DNA of 64,000 nucleotides from Lentisphaerota bacterium (lineage in GTDB: Bacteria > Verrucomicrobiota > Lentisphaeria > Victivallales > Victivallaceae). The notes beneath the pieces are model-generated. The model was not told where the DNA came from. It did no database searches and saw nothing but the letters and a program-made list of their open reading frames with translations. The stretch is from the NCBI GenBank assembly GCA_015061685.1, contig SUWD01000015.1, positions 1 to 64,000 of the forward strand, read 5' to 3'. The position numbers and the translations under genes are program-made. Numbering within the stretch: position 1 is the first letter of the stretch; each line of letters starts with the position of its first letter. Shown piece after piece: positions 53,822-63,537 of the stretch.

Positions 53822-54796
53822 ATGCCAATGCAGAAATCACAGCTTCACCGCCTGATGCGGATCGCCGCATTGCTCAAAGAAAACCGGTACCCCAATTCAA
53901 AAACCCTCATCAAGGAATTCCGCCGGATCGCCGTCGAAGAAGAATTGGAGATCGAATGCGGCAAAAAAACCATCCTCCGGGATATGAAAATCCTTGAAAA
54001 TGAGTTCAAATGCCCCCTCGCTTTCGACCGGGCAAGAAACGGTTATTACCTCAAGCATCACGGATGGGACTTCATCGCCCCGGCTCTCCTCGATGAAAAC
54101 GAAATGCTCGCCGCTGTCATCGGAGCAAGAATTTCCGAAGAAATTTTCCCCGCCCCACTGAAAAATAAGATCCGCAACGCCGTGGATTACCTCCTGCAGA
54201 ACAATAATCCCGACTTCCTCGATACCGCCAATATGGACGGTTTGAATATCCTCTCCGGGCTGTATGCCAATATCGACCCGGAAATATTCCAAACCATCTT
54301 TCAAGGATGGCAGACCAATCACCGCGTGAAAATCGCTTACGCCGACTGGCAGGGGGAACTTACCGGAAGAATCATCGAACCGCACACTCTGGTTTTCTTC
54401 AATAATTCATGGTACACCAAAGCCTTTTGCCACCTGAAAAAGCAGCCCCGCACTTTCGCACTGCGGAGGATCCGGCAAGCTGAATTGCTCACCAGCGATT
54501 TTGAACCGGATAAAGAGATAATCTCCTCGGTCAATCCGGATGACTTCCTCGGCTTTGAAAAGATCACCAATGTCAAACTGCAGGTGAAAAATTACACGCT
54601 CGACCGCCTGAAATCCTCCCCTTTGCACAGTAAACAGATCATTCACTCCGACGGCACCGTGGAGATACCGGCAATTTCCAAAGAGGTGCTTTTCCCTTTC
54701 CTGCTTTCCCAGGAGGGCAATGCTGTCCTGATTGAACCGGCTTACTTGCGGGAGGAATTCAAAAAACAACTCCGGGAAATGCTCGCAGCTTACTGA
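53822..54796 (+). CDS. WYL-domain transcriptional regulator
   Basis: 324 residues. An N-terminal winged HTH (LHRLMRIAALLKENRYPNSKTLIKEF and KTILRDMKILENEF) is followed by the WYL domain at about 165-235 (HRVKIAYADWQGELTGRIIEPHTLVFFNNSWYTKAFC, RTFALRRI) and the C-terminal WCX part. WYL domains sense small ligands or nucleic acid ends. It sits right behind its own candidate operator and is divergent from the two small ORFs. AAGGAA lies nine bases before the first ATG; the third codon is also ATG. Confidence 0.88.
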   Translation: MPMQKSQLHRLMRIAALLKENRYPNSKTLIKEFRRIAVEEELEIECGKKTILRDMKILENEFKCPLAFDRARNGYYLKHHGWDFIAPALLDENEMLAAVIGARISEEIFPAPLKNKIRNAVDYLLQNNNPDFLDTANMDGLNILSGLYANIDPEIFQTIFQGWQTNHRVKIAYADWQGELTGRIIEPHTLVFFNNSWYTKAFCHLKKQPRTFALRRIRQAELLTSDFEPDKEIISSVNPDDFLGFEKITNVKLQVKNYTLDRLKSSPLHSKQIIHSDGTVEIPAISKEVLFPFLLSQEGNAVLIEPAYLREEFKKQLREMLAAY

Positions 54797-54826
54797 TTTG
54801 CAGCAAGCTGCTCTGCCGGAGGGAAT

Positions 54827-55405
54827 TTATTTGGCGACAGCGACCTGCGGAGCGGTGATTTCTCCACTGCCGAATATGGCGAAGCCGATTTTGGCAGAAC
54901 TGTAACTCTTTTTGGGGATATTCCACCGGCGGATATTAAAATCCTGCCATTCGCCGTTAAGTTCAAAACGCTGCAGCACAAAGAGGGTTTTAACTCCATC
55001 TGTTTCCACATTGGCAAGGATCAACAGCGTGCCGCTGCCTTTGGCACGCACTGTGACGGCAAGACGTTTGCCGCTGATCTCGGCGTAGGAGAACTCCCGC
55101 TGACAAATCAGCTGTACACTGCCCCATTTGTTTCCCGGAGTGTCGAAGTAAAAACTTTTTCCGGTGCAGTCAGCATCTCTCAAGCCGGCTTTTCCGGCAG
55201 TGAAATCCACCTTGCCGGCAGCGGTGATCGTCCAATCTTCCGGCAGAATTTGCGGTTCAAGCTGCAAACTTTTGCCCTGAAAATATTTATTTCTGGCAGC
55301 CGGGACAGCAACACTTTTTTCAAATCCGGCATTGGGCAAAAAATTATCTGCCGCCATCAATGTCCCGCAAAACAGAGCAATCAGAAACAACCGTACTTTT
55401 GTCAT
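54827..55405 (-). CDS. Small secreted carbohydrate-binding-like protein
   Basis: 192 residues. Signal peptide ending near FCGTLMAADN. The rest is a beta-sandwich of CBM4/CBM6-like character: NFLPNAGFEKSVAVP opens it, ending with WQDFNIRRWNIPKKSYSSAKIGFAIFGSG. No catalytic residues are seen. It is the last gene of the minus-strand operon starting at 62601. GTG at 55414 is a poorer start than ATG 55405, which has AAAGG eight bases before it. Confidence 0.65.
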   Translation of the reverse strand: MTKVRLFLIALFCGTLMAADNFLPNAGFEKSVAVPAARNKYFQGKSLQLEPQILPEDWTITAAGKVDFTAGKAGLRDADCTGKSFYFDTPGNKWGSVQLICQREFSYAEISGKRLAVTVRAKGSGTLLILANVETDGVKTLFVLQRFELNGEWQDFNIRRWNIPKKSYSSAKIGFAIFGSGEITAPQVAVAK

Positions 55406-55419
55406 TTTTTTCACCTTTC

Positions 55420-56586
55420 TTATTTTGTCTGCATCATATAAACTGCCGCTGCCTGGATATAAAACACCGTTCCCAAATCCCGGATGTAATAAGGATTGCG
55501 TCCGGTACCGTCCGGCGGCATAACTTTTTCGATAATAACTCCGGTCAATGCCGGGTCAGCAGGAGCAGTCAACTGCATCCCGGCACAGAATTTGAGGCAC
55601 TTTTCCGCCAACGCCATAAAATGATCTGCTTCACCGAATTTCGCCCGTTCCATAAAGCACAATGCGGCACAGGCACTGCCGCTGGCGGCGTGTCCGAATG
55701 AATCAGTTTTGAAATCCGGATAAGTACCCCGGAATAATCCGCCATCCCGGCACAGAGCATTTTCATACCACTTCACCGATCGGAAAAATATTTCCCGGTA
55801 ACGCCCGTCGCCGGTGTGGTGGAATAATTCTGCCATCGGCTTGCCCCACCAGAAAGCATGCCGCGGATGGATACTGCCGGTAGCTTTGATACAGGGGTGA
55901 TATTTGATCCAGTTACCCTCCGGAGCTTCATCCCGGAGCAATGTTTCTGCCGTTGCCAGGGCGACATCCCGGTAAACAGTATTGCCGGTACGCAAATAAC
56001 AGCGGTAAAAAATGCAGTCATCCAGCAGCGGCCTGCTGGCATTGGGCAAATCGGCAAGAACTTTGAAACTCCGGCTTTTTATGTCGTAAGTATCCTGAAA
56101 TTTTCCTTCGGATGGCAGCCACGCTTTGCGTACCACCCATGCTGCCGCATTCAGAGCGGCACGCTCATAAGATGGATCGCCAAGCATGTCGGAAAGCATG
56201 AATAAGCCGTCAAGAGATTCCAGAATGGCAGAGGTATTCACCATTTGCGGGTCATCTTCAAACGCCAGTAAAAGTCCTTCATCCTCCTCCCCCTGCTGCA
56301 GTTGATTGGCAAGCAGAAAGGCTGCACACTCTTTGCCATATTCGAGCAGTTTGCGGTCATTCAAAGCCTGAGAGGCAAGGCACAACGCTTTTATTGCCTG
56401 TCCGGTGTGCCAGATCGGGCAAAACGTATCCCATTGTCCCTTTGCCAGAGCGAATTCACCACGCAAAGCTCCATTCCAGTGTTTGTATCCGAATTCTTTA
56501 CTGTGTTCACCGGGAGGAGTATTATCCCGGATTATTGCACTTTCCGTCAAAAAACGCAAAGCGGCCGTCAATGATTTTTGCAACAT
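55420..56586 (-). CDS. (alpha/alpha)6-barrel glycosidase-like protein
   Basis: 388 residues without signal peptide. Repeating helical hairpins with WHTGQAIKALCLASQAL, TSAILESLDGLFMLSDML and AASGSACAALCFMERAK have the look of six-hairpin enzymes such as GH88/GH105 unsaturated uronyl hydrolases or AGE-type epimerases. I do not see the usual active-site Asp set clearly, so the activity is left open. It lies 8 bp after the 1352-residue protein gene. Confidence 0.6.
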   Translation of the reverse strand: MLQKSLTAALRFLTESAIIRDNTPPGEHSKEFGYKHWNGALRGEFALAKGQWDTFCPIWHTGQAIKALCLASQALNDRKLLEYGKECAAFLLANQLQQGEEDEGLLLAFEDDPQMVNTSAILESLDGLFMLSDMLGDPSYERAALNAAAWVVRKAWLPSEGKFQDTYDIKSRSFKVLADLPNASRPLLDDCIFYRCYLRTGNTVYRDVALATAETLLRDEAPEGNWIKYHPCIKATGSIHPRHAFWWGKPMAELFHHTGDGRYREIFFRSVKWYENALCRDGGLFRGTYPDFKTDSFGHAASGSACAALCFMERAKFGEADHFMALAEKCLKFCAGMQLTAPADPALTGVIIEKVMPPDGTGRNPYYIRDLGTVFYIQAAAVYMMQTK

Positions 56587-56594
56587 GCCTCACC

Positions 56595-59500
56595 TCAAAA
56601 CTTCTTATATGGATCAATATTATTTTTTCTGCAATACTCAAAAAATTCTCCGGCGGCGATCTCTGTGGAAGCGGTTTTGCCGACAATGCCGCTGCGCCGG
56701 TAAAATGTCCTCTGCATTCCCGTAACTCCGAAATCCAGCGGCTTGGTCGGATGCTGCCAACCGAATACCCCGTAATGAGGATAGTTGCGTTCCAGAACTT
56801 TCAGAAAAACATCGGTAATACCTGCCAGATCCTGCCGTCTGCCCCGGATGTAAACTTTGCCATCCTCGATTTTTATGGAATTGTTTTCCGCTTCCTCGAT
56901 CACAACAGAACCGGTATCGCCGGAAATCACTGCCGGTTCACCGCCCCGGTGCACCCGGTAATAGAAGCGGAAAAATTCTACGATCTTCCGGCTTTGCTCT
57001 CCGGCAAATTCCCCATTGGCACCGATACGCAAAAAGCCATCCCGGACAAAATCAAATGCAGCGACAGTGTCAGCATCACTTTGCCAGAGCGGATCATGCT
57101 GTTCAAAGATCAATTCAGTGCCATCGGCAACTTTTTCCGGCAGAACCGGGAGATTTTTCAATTTCCATTTACCGGATATTTGCAAACCGGAAATATCATG
57201 ATCGCCGGAAAAACGGATTTTCCAGACCGTGCGGTCATAATCACGCAGCAATTCAGAAGTGTACTCAATATCCCGGCTGTTTCCGGGCAGAAACGCCGGC
57301 ATATCAACGGCAAGGAATGAGAGCGGCGGCAATTCCGGCAATTCCACTTTCCCGGCTTTGACTGTTATGCGTTTTTTATTTACCGCCAACAGTACAGTGC
57401 CGCCGAAATAGTCGCTGTCCAGTGTCAGAACTCCCTTTTGAGCAACGGGATGGAAATTCACTACTGCGACAGCACCATTACCGGCTTCACCGTAACGGGC
57501 AAGCTGCAATGATGTATCGCACACCCCTGCCACTGCCTGCCGGTAACCCATAGCTTGCAGCCGTGCCAATTCATCCAGACTTTGAACCGACTCTTTCACC
57601 CCGAAAATTTCTCCATTCTGCCGGATGTTGAAAAGCACTCCCAGCAAAATCCGGCAATGGTGTAAATAGACCGATGAATAACGCAGTAATTCAGGTGCTT
57701 CATCACCGAAACAATTACCGTCTGTCGGCGGCATGAAATAGAATGTGGTCGGTTTTTCCCCGTGCAGACGGGTCTGCTGGCGAAGTTTATTCCAATCAGA
57801 AACCGTCTGATAAAATTGCTGTTCATGGACCGTATTGGACAATCTGGCACTGCTTTGAGTCCCGGCACGGGAAGTATCGGTATTACCTGCCGCAGCCGGG
57901 CGGTAACCGGTGCCGCCGGACAATTTACCCAGATGATCCAGAAATGCCGCCAGAGCTGTAACATGCGGCAGATATGCCCCTTTTTCATCAAAAGCGTTGA
58001 GCCATCCGGCATTGTTCTTTTTGCGGGAAGTGTAAAAATATCCTGCCAGATCGTAGCTGAAACAGCTTACTGTCCGGTGGGTATTAAGCAAATCCTGTGC
58101 CTGCTGTATAAGCCACTTTTGATAACTGCTGAAATATGGCATCATAACCTGATCCGTTACTCCGCGTTTCCAGTAATTCGGCCAGTAAACGATCCCGTTA
58201 TAAGATTCATCGGCGGTTATGACTGAATCGGGAAACAATCTGGTATGCCGGACATCATTCCAGCTGGAAATATAAAGGCCCGGTGCCACATTTGCCGCCA
58301 GATATTTATTGATCGACTTTGTTCTGCCGGCAATAAAATGACGGTGATTGACCGCATCCCCGCCGTAAGGGATATTGGTTTTGGCAAATTCGGACATCAA
58401 ATCCGGATTTGCCGACCAGTTGCCGACATTGCTGCCGCTCTCATAAAACCACGCCCACGCAGAACGTGCCCGGCGGGAAATTTCCTGATAGGAAAATTCA
58501 TTACGCCGTTGCAGATAACTTGCATTGTTCCACGGCAGCGGCATGGCAATATTGCCGTATATTCCCGGATCGACCCGGGGATCGAAACGGTAGAATTCTT
58601 TGTGAGCGGCGTGAAAACGATCCACCCCGTCTGCTTCAGCATAGCGGGGATCAAAAGGAATCACTTCAAAGGTAAAGCTTCCTTTGCCGGTATCACTCAT
58701 AGCAGTACGCACTTTCAATGATATGGCATCCGGTTTGTCCATGCCCCGGCGTAATTCGCCGCACAAAGATTCAGGAGTCAAAGCCAGCAGCATACCGCTG
58801 TTCCGGTTGAATCCCATAACCAGCGGCATGGCGGTCAATACTCCATTGAAACTGAAAGGTGAAAACGGCTGTACGATCCGGCGGCTGCTCAATCCGTCAA
58901 AACAATGGCTCCATTTTTCTGAACCGGTTTTGTACAAATCCAGCTTTATTTCCAGAAAAGCCGGCAGCACCGCTTCTTTTCTCTCCAGCGATAAGGCACA
59001 CTGCAGACGGCCGCCAACCAGAGAGAAATCCATCCGGAATCCGGTTCCGTATTTCGGAAATGAACCGGAAGCAAAATCTTTGCCGCTTTGAGGAGCTGTA
59101 ACCGTCAGCAGCGGCAAAGTTTCCAATTTGTAAGGCACCCGGATGCCGGTCAGTGAACTGCCCGGATCCATTACGACCGGCAATCCGTTGCCAAAAGAAA
59201 GTTCCAGAATGTAATCTTCTCCTCCGCAGCGTAAAGATTGACGGTAGATCCGGCGGTCTTCCGACCAGCTGCCGGATAAAAGTGTCAGATCATCATGCCG
59301 GATCTTTCGCTTTTCCGGTTCATTTACCGGAGTGAAAAGCGGCCTGACTGCCGTACCGGGAACAAAATTCCGGTGATATCTGACGCCGGAATAGATTTGC
59401 AATTCATCCAGATCGGCAGACATTACTGCCGGATGACCGTAACTGCCATTGGAAAACTGCAATTGAGTTATCCGGCTGGTCACGGCAGGGGACTTCAGGG

Positions 59501-60653
59501 CATTCATTGAGATAATTTCTTTACCGTCCAGATAAACTTTCCGTCCACTTTGGTCATAACAGAATGCCAGATGATGCCACTTGCCGACAAAATCCTCCGC
59601 ATTACGGATTTCATATTTCTGCTTGGCAGATTGTACCGGCAAAGGATTACCCTGCGGCCACTGCAAATGACGGACATGCTCGGCAAGTTCCATGACCAGT
59701 TTGCCGCCGGCACCGGATAACCTCAAATCGAAGTCACTGCAATCAGCGTACTGCCACGACGAATCCCCTATAATAAACAGCGGAAATCCCTGCCACACTT
59801 GATTTTGCAGCATCTCCGGCAGCGGGCGGAAGAAAAACTCCACCGTTCCGCTTTCCCGGTCAATGATATCATTCATAAATTCATAACCGAAGCCCAGCGG
59901 ATAACGCAGACCGCCATCTTTTCGCAGATAACGGTCTCTGCCCAGTCGGATGGCATTCCCGGATTTGCCGGGGACAACCTGCCAGGACGTTGTCCCGAAT
60001 GGCAAAACATTGCCGCTGCTGAATAATGCCTTGCCGGAATCATCATCCATCGGAGCATAAAATTTTAATATTGCAGAATTATCAACCACCGGCAGCGGAG
60101 CAGACTGCATATATGCCAATTCGATTTTTCCGTAAACATCAAAGCTCAAATGAAAAGTTTCCGGCAGCGGTAAAATATTCCGGCAGCGGTAATAACGCCA
60201 TTGATCAGATACCAGAAATGATCCGGCACTGCGTGAATTTTTCCGGTCACTGCTTTCAAGACGCAAATGCACCGTGCCTTCCCCTTTCGCCCAGAAACCA
60301 AACTGCATGGGCCACTTGTCAGAGTCGTATTCGGCAGCTGAAAGAAAACGGATGGAATGGTCAACATTTTCCGGAGTATCGACCAGCATCGCCCAATTTC
60401 CCGGAGATAATTCCCGGAATCCCACTTTACCTGCGGAACTTCCGGTGACCAGCTGCCAATTACTGCCGGTTTTGCCGCCGGACAATTCTATTCCGGCTTT
60501 TTTCGCCCTGCCGGAAAATTCCGCAGCAGCTTTCACCGGGACAAAGAATAACTCCCTGCTCCCGTTGTCAGCTATCGGAACCGGTTCGACGCCGCTTACC
60601 GGAAAAGCGGAAAACAACAGTAAAAAAATTACCGGCAATATGATTTTTTTCAT
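56595..60653 (-). CDS. 1352-residue secreted LamG-domain protein
   Basis: A signal peptide ends about residue 21 (LLFSAFPVSGVEP). Residues about 25-190 look like a jelly-roll binding module. Residues about 195-430 are a LamG/concanavalin domain (DRESGTVEFFFRPLPEM, KWHHLAFCYDQSGRKVYLDGKEI, ADLDELQIYSGVRYHRNF). The remaining 900 residues form a beta-rich part and a probable barrel (YGGDAVNHRHFIAGRT, TVSCFSYDLAGYFYTSRKKNNAGW), then a beta-sandwich end. The catalytic family is not recognised; a polysaccharide-degrading or -binding role is likely. It lies 13 bp after the pseudopilin gene. Confidence 0.7.
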   Translation of the reverse strand: MKKIILPVIFLLLFSAFPVSGVEPVPIADNGSRELFFVPVKAAAEFSGRAKKAGIELSGGKTGSNWQLVTGSSAGKVGFRELSPGNWAMLVDTPENVDHSIRFLSAAEYDSDKWPMQFGFWAKGEGTVHLRLESSDRKNSRSAGSFLVSDQWRYYRCRNILPLPETFHLSFDVYGKIELAYMQSAPLPVVDNSAILKFYAPMDDDSGKALFSSGNVLPFGTTSWQVVPGKSGNAIRLGRDRYLRKDGGLRYPLGFGYEFMNDIIDRESGTVEFFFRPLPEMLQNQVWQGFPLFIIGDSSWQYADCSDFDLRLSGAGGKLVMELAEHVRHLQWPQGNPLPVQSAKQKYEIRNAEDFVGKWHHLAFCYDQSGRKVYLDGKEIISMNALKSPAVTSRITQLQFSNGSYGHPAVMSADLDELQIYSGVRYHRNFVPGTAVRPLFTPVNEPEKRKIRHDDLTLLSGSWSEDRRIYRQSLRCGGEDYILELSFGNGLPVVMDPGSSLTGIRVPYKLETLPLLTVTAPQSGKDFASGSFPKYGTGFRMDFSLVGGRLQCALSLERKEAVLPAFLEIKLDLYKTGSEKWSHCFDGLSSRRIVQPFSPFSFNGVLTAMPLVMGFNRNSGMLLALTPESLCGELRRGMDKPDAISLKVRTAMSDTGKGSFTFEVIPFDPRYAEADGVDRFHAAHKEFYRFDPRVDPGIYGNIAMPLPWNNASYLQRRNEFSYQEISRRARSAWAWFYESGSNVGNWSANPDLMSEFAKTNIPYGGDAVNHRHFIAGRTKSINKYLAANVAPGLYISSWNDVRHTRLFPDSVITADESYNGIVYWPNYWKRGVTDQVMMPYFSSYQKWLIQQAQDLLNTHRTVSCFSYDLAGYFYTSRKKNNAGWLNAFDEKGAYLPHVTALAAFLDHLGKLSGGTGYRPAAAGNTDTSRAGTQSSARLSNTVHEQQFYQTVSDWNKLRQQTRLHGEKPTTFYFMPPTDGNCFGDEAPELLRYSSVYLHHCRILLGVLFNIRQNGEIFGVKESVQSLDELARLQAMGYRQAVAGVCDTSLQLARYGEAGNGAVAVVNFHPVAQKGVLTLDSDYFGGTVLLAVNKKRITVKAGKVELPELPPLSFLAVDMPAFLPGNSRDIEYTSELLRDYDRTVWKIRFSGDHDISGLQISGKWKLKNLPVLPEKVADGTELIFEQHDPLWQSDADTVAAFDFVRDGFLRIGANGEFAGEQSRKIVEFFRFYYRVHRGGEPAVISGDTGSVVIEEAENNSIKIEDGKVYIRGRRQDLAGITDVFLKVLERNYPHYGVFGWQHPTKPLDFGVTGMQRTFYRRSGIVGKTASTEIAAGEFFEYCRKNNIDPYKKF

Positions 60654-60666
60654 CGGTCAAACCTCA

Positions 60667-61521
60667 TTATTTCCACTGATAGTAATGGTTCTGATAGCCG
60701 GATGGAGCATAATCAAATTTCAATACAACTTTAGTATTCTGCAAATAACTTACATGACCGTCTGCCCACAAAACATTTGCACCGTTGTTGTGCAGATCAT
60801 GTTTATCTTTGCTGCCATTGCCGATCAGATAAGATCCGGTGAGCATGTCTTCAGTTTTAGTTTCAGAAAGGATCAAACAGGTGGAGGTCATTTTCATTTG
60901 CGAAGTTTTGACCGGCTGAATACTGGCACTTCCGCCGGAAATGTAGTGTACTCCGGTGGATGTTTTCAGTGATGCGGCGATTTCGCCTACCGTAACTCTG
61001 TTGTAACCGTAAGCTACATAGGTGAAGTTTACCGGATAAGTCCCGGAGGTGGTGCTTAAATCTTTCAAAAAGTTGTCTCCGGTCAAAATCGATGCGGCTG
61101 TCGGACAACGCCAGAAAGCCGGAGTGCCCGGCACATAATTGGAGGTATAAAATTCGTACGCCCAGTTCCATTCCTTGCTTTTCCGGCAACTTTCTGATGA
61201 CGGCGGGAAGAAGCCATCACTGGCATCGCAATAATTCATAAAAGCGGTTCCGAATTGCTTGAGATTGCTCAAACAATTGGCCTGTCTTCCCCGTTCCCGG
61301 GCTGAATTAAGTGCCGGCAGCAGTATCGCCGCCAATATCGCAATGATCGCTATCACCACCAGCAATTCTATTAAAGTGAATGTGTATGTGGGTGACAGGG
61401 AAAACTTTCTTTTCACGGGAAAAGAAGGTTTTCCCTTTCCCCCACACCCCCTTTCTCTTTCAAAGAAAAGCGGGGTACTTTGTTGTTTTGTTTGTTGTCC
61501 GGCCATGCTGAAATTTTTCAT
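60667..61521 (-). CDS. Prepilin-like (pseudopilin) protein with long leader
   Basis: 284 residues. A 47-residue leader rich in Lys, Arg and Gly precedes [31 protein letters not shown]; the residue before Phe is Thr. The C-terminus carries [17 protein letters not shown], a perfect H-X9-DG motif. AAGGAG lies eight bases before the ATG. The stretch from FFE to FTLIELL has the same length as in the 37486 protein although the residues differ. A 17-bp hairpin with loop CCGT is encoded in this stretch (61398-61435). Confidence 0.9.
   Translation of the reverse strand: MKNFSMAGQQTKQQSTPLFFERERGCGGKGKPSFPVKRKFSLSPTYTFTLIELLVVIAIIAILAAILLPALNSARERGRQANCLSNLKQFGTAFMNYCDASDGFFPPSSESCRKSKEWNWAYEFYTSNYVPGTPAFWRCPTAASILTGDNFLKDLSTTSGTYPVNFTYVAYGYNRVTVGEIAASLKTSTGVHYISGGSASIQPVKTSQMKMTSTCLILSETKTEDMLTGSYLIGNGSKDKHDLHNNGANVLWADGHVSYLQNTKVVLKFDYAPSGYQNHYYQWK
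61388..61445 (-). repeat. Long hairpin in pseudopilin leader-coding sequence
   Basis: Inner arms 61398-61414 and 61419-61435 pair at 16 of 17 positions around loop ACGG on the plus strand (CCGT in the mRNA). A symmetric 5-by-5 internal loop then leads to a further 5-bp stem, GTGGG (61388-61392) with CCCAC (61441-61445). Confidence 0.85.
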
Positions 61522-61551
61522 AATATTTTCTCCTTTTTTGTGTTGAGCAAA

Positions 61552-62601
61552 TCAAATGGTTAATTCAATATATCCGCTTTTGCACGGAGCATCCGGAGAA
61601 ATCAGCACTTTTCCGGTTTCCGGCAGAGCTATCATCGACCAGAATGTTGAACTGCTTTTGCCACTGCCGTGGCGGCATGGAGCAAATTCACCGTGCGTGT
61701 GCATCAATGACTTCAAATCTTCAAGAGTCTGCGGTTTTTGGTGTTTTTCCAGAAATTCTCTCCGGCAGGAATTCAATTTTTTTGCCTCCGGAGTACGGGC
61801 ATCGCTCCCGGCAAGTTCCGGAGAACAGTACAAATTAGTGGAAAAAGCAAAATCAGCATCTTTTTCCCGGATAATCACCTGCGGCACTGCCGCTTCAACG
61901 ATTGCATTATTTTTCTTGCGGTCGGCCGCCGCAATGGAGAATCCTTTGCCGGTCAATGGTACTTCGGTCAATCTCCGGCAGAATTCCGGTACGGAACGGC
62001 ACTCTTTCATCAGCTTGTAACATTGCAGACGGATATCCAGACGGTTGCCGTTACGGGACAGAATCGACCCGACCGAACCGTGAGTATTTGCCAGACCCTC
62101 GCTGTTCATCATATCCAATCCGCTCAACCACCCGGCGTAAGTCACCTGTATAAAAGGTATTCCCTTGTCCGGATGGACTTCCCGGAGTACAAAAGGGGCG
62201 GTTTCCCGCTCATATTCCGGACCGTCATTGTTTTTGGCGGTGATCATCCCGTATTCCCTGTCATGAAGCAGAAAGGTCGTACAGCGGTCAGGCATCTCCT
62301 TAAAAGCCACACTTTCCCAGACATTCATAGTCAGCAGCACTTCCAGCGGCACTCCGCTGCCGGCGGCGATACCCTCTAATTCATCAAATACTTCCGGAGC
62401 GTAATCCCGGATGGAACGACCGGCAAATCCGGCAAAATTTTTCATTCCCTCTGTAACTTTGCCGTGATAGCCGAAAAGGTCTGCTTCCTGTAAAATCAAC
62501 TGCCTTGCCGCTTCGCCGTATTGTCTGCCGCACTCTGCAACTTTGCCGCGGCAAACGATATGACAGCGGATATTGCAGTCTGAAAGGGAAATTTTTTCCA
62601 T
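61552..62601 (-). CDS. C45-family Ntn-hydrolase (acyltransferase/amidase-like)
   Basis: 349 residues. Matches the isopenicillin-N acyltransferase (AAT) family: after a helical pro-part, RCTTFLLHDREYGMITAKNNDGPE places the probable nucleophile at Cys107, which becomes N-terminal after self-cleavage. GLANTHGSVGSILSRNG and the closing SSSTFWSMIALPETG also fit. The substrate is unknown; related proteins hydrolyse N-acyl amides. It is the first gene of the minus-strand operon, a promoter for which is seen at 62645-62673. A role in deacylating an N-acylated sugar is only a guess. Confidence 0.82.
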   Translation of the reverse strand: MEKISLSDCNIRCHIVCRGKVAECGRQYGEAARQLILQEADLFGYHGKVTEGMKNFAGFAGRSIRDYAPEVFDELEGIAAGSGVPLEVLLTMNVWESVAFKEMPDRCTTFLLHDREYGMITAKNNDGPEYERETAPFVLREVHPDKGIPFIQVTYAGWLSGLDMMNSEGLANTHGSVGSILSRNGNRLDIRLQCYKLMKECRSVPEFCRRLTEVPLTGKGFSIAAADRKKNNAIVEAAVPQVIIREKDADFAFSTNLYCSPELAGSDARTPEAKKLNSCRREFLEKHQKPQTLEDLKSLMHTHGEFAPCRHGSGKSSSTFWSMIALPETGKVLISPDAPCKSGYIELTI

Positions 62602-62644
62602 TGCAAATTAATCTCCAGTTGCATATTTTTTATGACAGTGATAT

Positions 62645-62673
62645 ATTATACTCAAGGTATTTGAAAATAACAA
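62645..62673 (-). promoter_or_regulatory. Promoter of the 62601-54827 operon
   Basis: On the minus strand TTGTTA (62668-62673), 17 bp, TATAAT (62645-62650). Confidence 0.6.
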
Positions 62674-62709
62674 TTATAATTTTGCAGTCTTTTTTTACAT
62701 TATTGACAA

Positions 62710-63537
62710 ATGCGTGAATTCAACGACAGCAATTTTTCTTTTTACACCGGAGATTTGAAGTTTTTTGTCCGCAGTATCGGCTGCTGTCACCAGTCGGCTC
62801 CCCATCGTCAGCGGATCAAAACGGTTGATTTTGCAGAAATTTTCTGGCCGTTGAGCGGCAGCGGATGTTTCGTGGATGAGCAGGGACGTGTAACGATAGT
62901 AAAACCAGGTTCAGTATGGTATTATCCTCCGGGGGCGGAACATAATTATTTCCCGTGTGCCAAGGGGTTCCACTACCGCTGGCTTGCCATCGGCGGAGAA
63001 GATGCTGCCAAACTCTTTTCGGCACTGCATATTTTGCCCGGATTATCGGCGGCAGGAGCTTGTCCGGAAGAACTTTTCTGCCGTATTACCGGCAATATAT
63101 GTTATCCGGACAAACAGTTGCAGCTGCTTCTGGATGCCTTTGCCATACTGGTAAAAATCGCTGAAGGAAGCACCATGGCAGGCGATATTTCTCAAGTCCC
63201 CGGAGAACAGATCAAAAAGATCATCGATGAAAATTTCCACAATCCCGATCTCAATGTAAATTTCATTGCCGAACAGCTTCACCGCCACCGGGTGACCGTA
63301 TCCAAGCAATTCAAAGACCGTTTCCGGATAAATATTTCCGATTATCTGAGTTCTTTACGCTGTCAGGAGGGGTTGCGTCTGCTGTGCCAAAGCGATCTGC
63401 CCATCGTACAGATCCCGCAACGCTGCGGTTTTGCATCGCTGGAATATTTCTACCTGACTATCCGGAAAGCCACCGGCGATACTCCGGCATCCATCCGGAA
63501 AAATGCCAAACACCGCACCGCCTTAAAAACCCGATAA
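62710..63537 (+). CDS. AraC-family transcriptional regulator
   Basis: 275 residues. Cupin half with TVKPGSVWYYPPGAEHNYFPCAKGFHYRWLAIGG. DNA-binding half with VNFIAEQLHRHRVTVSKQFKDRFR and IPQRCGFASLEYFYLTIRKATGD. It is divergent from the C45-pseudopilin operon with 108 bp between starts, and is the likely regulator. It overlaps the tail of the last (partial) pseudopilin gene by 15 bp on the opposite strand. Confidence 0.88.
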   Translation: MREFNDSNFSFYTGDLKFFVRSIGCCHQSAPHRQRIKTVDFAEIFWPLSGSGCFVDEQGRVTIVKPGSVWYYPPGAEHNYFPCAKGFHYRWLAIGGEDAAKLFSALHILPGLSAAGACPEELFCRITGNICYPDKQLQLLLDAFAILVKIAEGSTMAGDISQVPGEQIKKIIDENFHNPDLNVNFIAEQLHRHRVTVSKQFKDRFRINISDYLSSLRCQEGLRLLCQSDLPIVQIPQRCGFASLEYFYLTIRKATGDTPASIRKNAKHRTALKTR

